This document shows positions 60,358-64,000 of a stretch of 64,000 bases of DNA, one piece after another (the first letter of the stretch is position 1; each line of letters starts with the position of its first letter). The position numbers and the translations under genes were made by a program. Source of the DNA: Agapanthus africanus (Eukaryota > Streptophyta > Magnoliopsida > Asparagales > Amaryllidaceae); the NCBI GenBank assembly GCA_030015575.1, contig JASDDO010000001.1, forward strand, positions 319,023,595 to 319,087,594, given 5' to 3'. Under the pieces are notes generated by a model. It made no database searches. It was not told the DNA's origin and worked only from the letters and a program-made list of their open reading frames with translations.

Positions 60358-62646
60358 ACAGGCAAAACTATCAAGACACTAAGATCAGATCGAGGTGGTG
60401 AATACTTGAGTGCCGAGTTCCTGAATTACTTAAAAGAGAATGGAATTCTCTCTCAGCTTACTCCTCCATACACTCCGCAACATAACGGTGTATCGGAAAG
60501 ACGGAACCGAACCCTATTGGATATGGTACGGTCCATGATGAGTAACGCTGAGTTACCGCGATCATTCTGGGGATATGCGCTAGAATCAGCCGCATACCTT
60601 TTGAACCGGGTTCCAACTAAGACTGTGCCTACCACACCATATGAATTATGGAGTGGGAAGAAACCCTATCTTCAATACCTGAAGATCTGGGGATGTCCAG
60701 CTTTTGTCAAAAAGCAGCATGCGGACAAACTCGAGGCACGCTCAGTACTGTGTAAGTTTGTGGGATACCCAAAGAACACCAGGGGGTATCTTTTCTGCCA
60801 CGCAGAGGAACAAAAGGTTTTTGTTTCTCGTAATGCCCACTTCCTAGAACACCAGTTCTTGGAAAAGGAGACAAGTGGGAGCGCAGTAGAACTGGAAGAA
60901 ATTCCAGAACCACAAGCTATTACTGAAAGCTTAGTAGAACCAGAGGGTTCGAAAGATCAGGACATTCCTACGCCGCTCCGCAGGAGTAGTAGGCAGTCTC
61001 ATCCGCCCGAGAGATACTACGGTTTTCTCATAGACGGGGATAGAGAGGATTGCATCATTGATAGTGATGAGCCTACTAGCTTCCAGCAAGCCATTCAGAG
61101 CGTTGACTCGGTAAAATGGCTGGATGCAATGCGGACCGAAATGGAGTCCATGTACACCAACAAGGTATGGACGTTGGACATTGTTCCAGATGGGGAAAAA
61201 CCCGTAGGATGCAAGTGGATCTTCAAAAGGAAGATTGGTGTAGATGGACAGGTTGAGACCTATAAGGCTAGACTTGTTGCAAAGGGTTTTCGTCAAAGAC
61301 CTGGTTTGGACTATGATGAAACCTTTTCTCCAGTGGCTATGCTGAAATCCATTCGGATCCTTCTTGCCATTGCTGCTTTCCACGATTATGAGATTTGGCA
61401 GAAAGACGTAAAGACCGCCTTTTTAAATGGAAATTTAGAGGAGTATGTCTATATGGACCAGCCAGAGGATTTCATTCAGAGTGAGAGCAGCAGAAAGGTG
61501 TGCAAGTTGCTTAAGTCCATCTATGGACTAAAGCAGGCATCGCGGAGTTGGAACATCTGTTTTGATGAGACGGTCAAAGAATTTGGCTTTATCAAAAATC
61601 CAGATGAACCATGCATCTATAGTAGATTTGTAGCAAGAACTGTTGTATTCCTCATTTTGTACGTGGATGACATTCTGTTGATAGGAAATGACATTCCTAT
61701 GCTACAATCTGTCAAGGGGTTCTTGTCACACAGGTTCTCCATGAAAGACCTGGGTGATGCCTCCTACATTCTGGGGATCCGGATCTATCGTGATAGATCC
61801 AAGAGGATATTAGGACTTTCGCAGTCCAGGTACATCGATACCATACTGAAAAGATTCAGTATGGAAGATTCCAAGCGCGGTAATCTACCGGCTTGTCACG
61901 GGATCACCCTCTCCAAAGAGATGTCTCCCAAGACTGATTTGGAAAGGGATCGCATGTCTATTATACCCTACGCTTCTGCGGTAGGCTCTATAATGTATGC
62001 GATGTTGTGTACCAGACCAGATGTGGCTTATGCACTAAGTGTAGTAAGCAGGTATCAGTCAAACCCTGGGGAGAAACACTGGATAGCGGTAAAGAACATT
62101 CTCAAGTACCTGAGAAGGACTAAAGAGATGTTCTTGGTGTATGGCGGAAAAGACCTCCAGATTGAGGCCTTTGCTGACTCCAGCTTCCAGAGTGACAAGG
62201 ATGATTCCAAGTCCATGTCGGGCTTTGTCTTTACCCTCAATGGAGGGGCGGTGTGTTGGAAGAGTTCCAAACAGGAAACCGTTGTAGACTCGACTATGGA
62301 AGCAGAATACATCTCTGCATCTGATGCCGCAAAAGAAGCCGTCTGGATGAGAAAGTTCTTGAAAGAACTTCAGGTGGTTCCGTCCATTGTTGATCCAATA
62401 CCTCTGTATTGCGACAACAACGGGGCTATAGCATTAGCGAAGGAACCCAGGTCCCATCAGAAATCCAGACACATCTTGAGGCGATATCACCTGATCAGGG
62501 AGATCGTGGATCGCAAGGAGATCGAGGTTCGGAGGGTTGATTCAGAAGATAAAACTGCAGATCCATTCACGAAGGCCTTACCCCAAACTCAGTTCGAGCG
62601 GCTGATCAAGATGATAGGTCTTCGATACGCCAGTACATGGCCTTAG
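60358..62646 (+). pseudogene. CopF integrase C-terminal part, RT and RNase H
   Basis: Open for about 760 codons in the same frame as the preceding segments, ending at the natural pol stop 14 bases before the 3' LTR. Integrase continues with D at 60388-60390 (RSDRGGEY) and E at 60496-60498 (NGVSERRNR), 35 residues between. Reverse transcriptase follows with WIFKRKIG, KTAFLNGNLEE, KQASRSWNICFD and YVDDILLIGND near 61660. RNase H has FADSSFQSDKDDSKS, STMEAEYISASDA and ADPFTKALP. It could not be made as part of the polyprotein because of the upstream stops. Placement in the Angela/Tork group is tentative. Confidence 0.88.
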
Positions 62647-62650
62647 TGCA

Positions 62651-62660
62651 AGTCGGAGAT
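62651..62660 (+). other. CopF polypurine tract
   Basis: AGTCGGAGAT directly before the 3' LTR; short and purine-rich, at the expected place. Confidence 0.65.
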
Positions 62661-64000
62661 TGTTAGTGTATATGCCCTAGAGGCCATTACTGTATCATAC
62701 TAGTATGTATATTACTTGATGGAAGCTTGGGATATTCACAGTTGCATAGACAATCTTGCTCGAAATGGTAGTATGCTACTTGGTTTGTCTCTGCTTTAAT
62801 GTGTACATGTGTTTCTTTTATTGTATCACCTATACGCATTAGTGGAGCCCTTAGGATCTTTGCTTGATTACCAGCGTTGTGATGGCAGTCACACTCGTGG
62901 GGGCTGGGTAATCCACAAGCACATCCTTATATTCTCGTCCCTAGTCGTGGGATTATCGAGACAGGGCATCGATACTCCGGAGTAGACTAGCTCATGCGCT
63001 TCTCATCCCAGTGCGGGAGACGGTCTGTCCCACAGCCGTCAGTACGTCGTACTTGAGATAGTATGCGGGTGCTCGTTAGGTTACGAGTACACTGGACAGG
63101 ACTCGTTGGGAACTGATTGGTTGGTATTATACCTGTCGTCAGTTATCAGTTCCCAGGTGACATGAGTACAGCTTAGTCCGCTGACTTGACACTGTCACTT
63201 CGCCTCAAGTGTGTTCCCACTGTACTTTGATTACTACCCTACCACGGCTCAAAGGAGTCGTGTAAACAGGTAGTAGTTGGGTGCAGTCCCGAAGCGCTTG
63301 GAGGCAGTGACGGTTAGACAGGATTCGTCTCTCCCGGTATTAGGGGTTGACATCGCGCTGTGTCTAGGAGAGCCATTACACGAGTAGTCCCTGGCCAGGG
63401 CAAGCGAGATATACTGGTAGGTTTCCAGTGATATCTCAGGGTGTTCTGGGCTTTACTCCGACATGACTTGTACCGCTATTAGGGGACCGACGTCCCCTAG
63501 GCCCGCCATGCGATGTATCAGACGAACAGACCGGACTGTACGGAGACTGTCACATTCAGTCTCAATAGGAGTTCAGATGGGGTTCACCTCGTCAGTCTTC
63601 TTATCGGTATCTACCTGGGGACCGTTACGTACAGCTAGTGCCGCTTGCGGTCTGTGGTTAAACCCACTGCCAGCGTAGTGTCGAGTCTTTAGAGTCCCAC
63701 ACAGAGGGCTATTCGCCTTTGGGCAAAACAGAGTAGAGGTCGCATGGTTTTGCGACAGGATTCGTTCTCATCCGCGCACTTGTGCACGTTTGGAGTCCGG
63801 ACGGATATTACTAGCGGGCTCTGGTTTGAGCCAGATCCTAGTATATGTTTTGGGGTTACTTTTATCTCATAGTATTCATGTTCCTCGGAACACGAATGCG
63901 GGTGTGTATGCACAGATGTTTGAGGCGGAGGAAGAGGATTTTCATTAGGGTTTCGGAATGGGTGTGTATGCATAGTTGACAGTCGTCTTTTTCCAAACCC
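62661..64000 (+). repeat. CopF 3' LTR, cut by the window end
   Basis: First 1340 bp of the LTR, matching 43449-44795. The region around 63496 has lost about 8 bases relative to the left copy. Confidence 0.92.

Larger units (their letters stand above)
43449..64000 (+). mobile_element. CopF: Ty1/copia element with gag, split by GypG
   Basis: 5' LTR 43449-45524, primer site 45526, leader 45538-46145 continued at 57239-58695, gag-pol 58696-62646, and 3' LTR from 62661 past the window end. The visible 1340 bp of LTR pair differ at about 27 positions (2.0%), mostly C/T and G/A changes. It lies in CopB; the second target duplication is outside the window, so only GGTGA at 43444-43448 can be guessed. 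This is the only copia here with gag. Confidence 0.9.

Overview
The window is plant DNA made entirely of nested LTR retrotransposons; I see no host gene, tRNA, rRNA or CRISPR array. The organism is a seed plant with a repeat-rich genome. This rests on an Athila-lineage Ty3/gypsy element with its tRNA-Asp-type primer site, a Tekay/Del-like chromovirus, and several large Ty1/copia elements with LTRs of about 2.1-2.2 kb and leaders of 2-3 kb. The species cannot be named from this. I label the elements GypA, CopB, CopC, AthD, CopE, CopF and GypG.

Layout. GypA (1-2701) is an old Tekay-like Ty3/gypsy remnant: LTR end, primer site, decayed gag, and a 30-31 bp tandem array. CopB, a plus-strand copia, starts inside that array at 2702. 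CopB is split at 7510 by CopC, a minus-strand copia (7511-40826, 5-bp duplication ATAGG), and resumes at 40827-43448. CopC is itself split by two elements. AthD, an Athila element (10157-22669, duplication ACATT), carries an open 1962-aa gag-pol. CopE, a minus-strand copia (24392-34802, duplication GATAT), is the other. CopB is cut again at 43448 by CopF, a plus-strand copia (43449 to beyond 64000). The CopF leader is split by GypG, a chromovirus (46146-57233, duplication TTGAT).

Ages. Hand-counted differences between LTR pairs agree with the nesting: CopE about 0.45%, AthD about 0.6% and GypG about 0.7%, against about 1.7% for CopC and 2.0% for CopF (visible part only). At an assumed 1.3e-8 substitutions per site per year this gives roughly 0.2-0.3 My for the inner elements and 0.6-0.8 My for their hosts.

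How the parts relate. AthD has every gag-pol domain in one open frame and may be autonomous. GypG has one long frame, but a stretch of reverse transcriptase is read out of frame. CopF keeps gag and pol in one frame, broken by three stop codons. CopB, CopC and CopE share the same deletion of most of gag and so form a non-autonomous subfamily that probably depends on a gag-bearing relative.

Most interesting signals. (1) A leader module of about 90 nt, with two paired regions and a GAAA tetraloop, occurs in the gypsy element AthD and in all four copias; 41 of 43 bases are identical between AthD and CopF. (2) Three hairpins in each copia leader carry one shared apical sequence on different outer stems, with compensating changes between copies. 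(3) AthD ends on the right in an inverted copy of its own LTR start, exactly at the target duplication, so both ends of the insertion are the same U3 tip.
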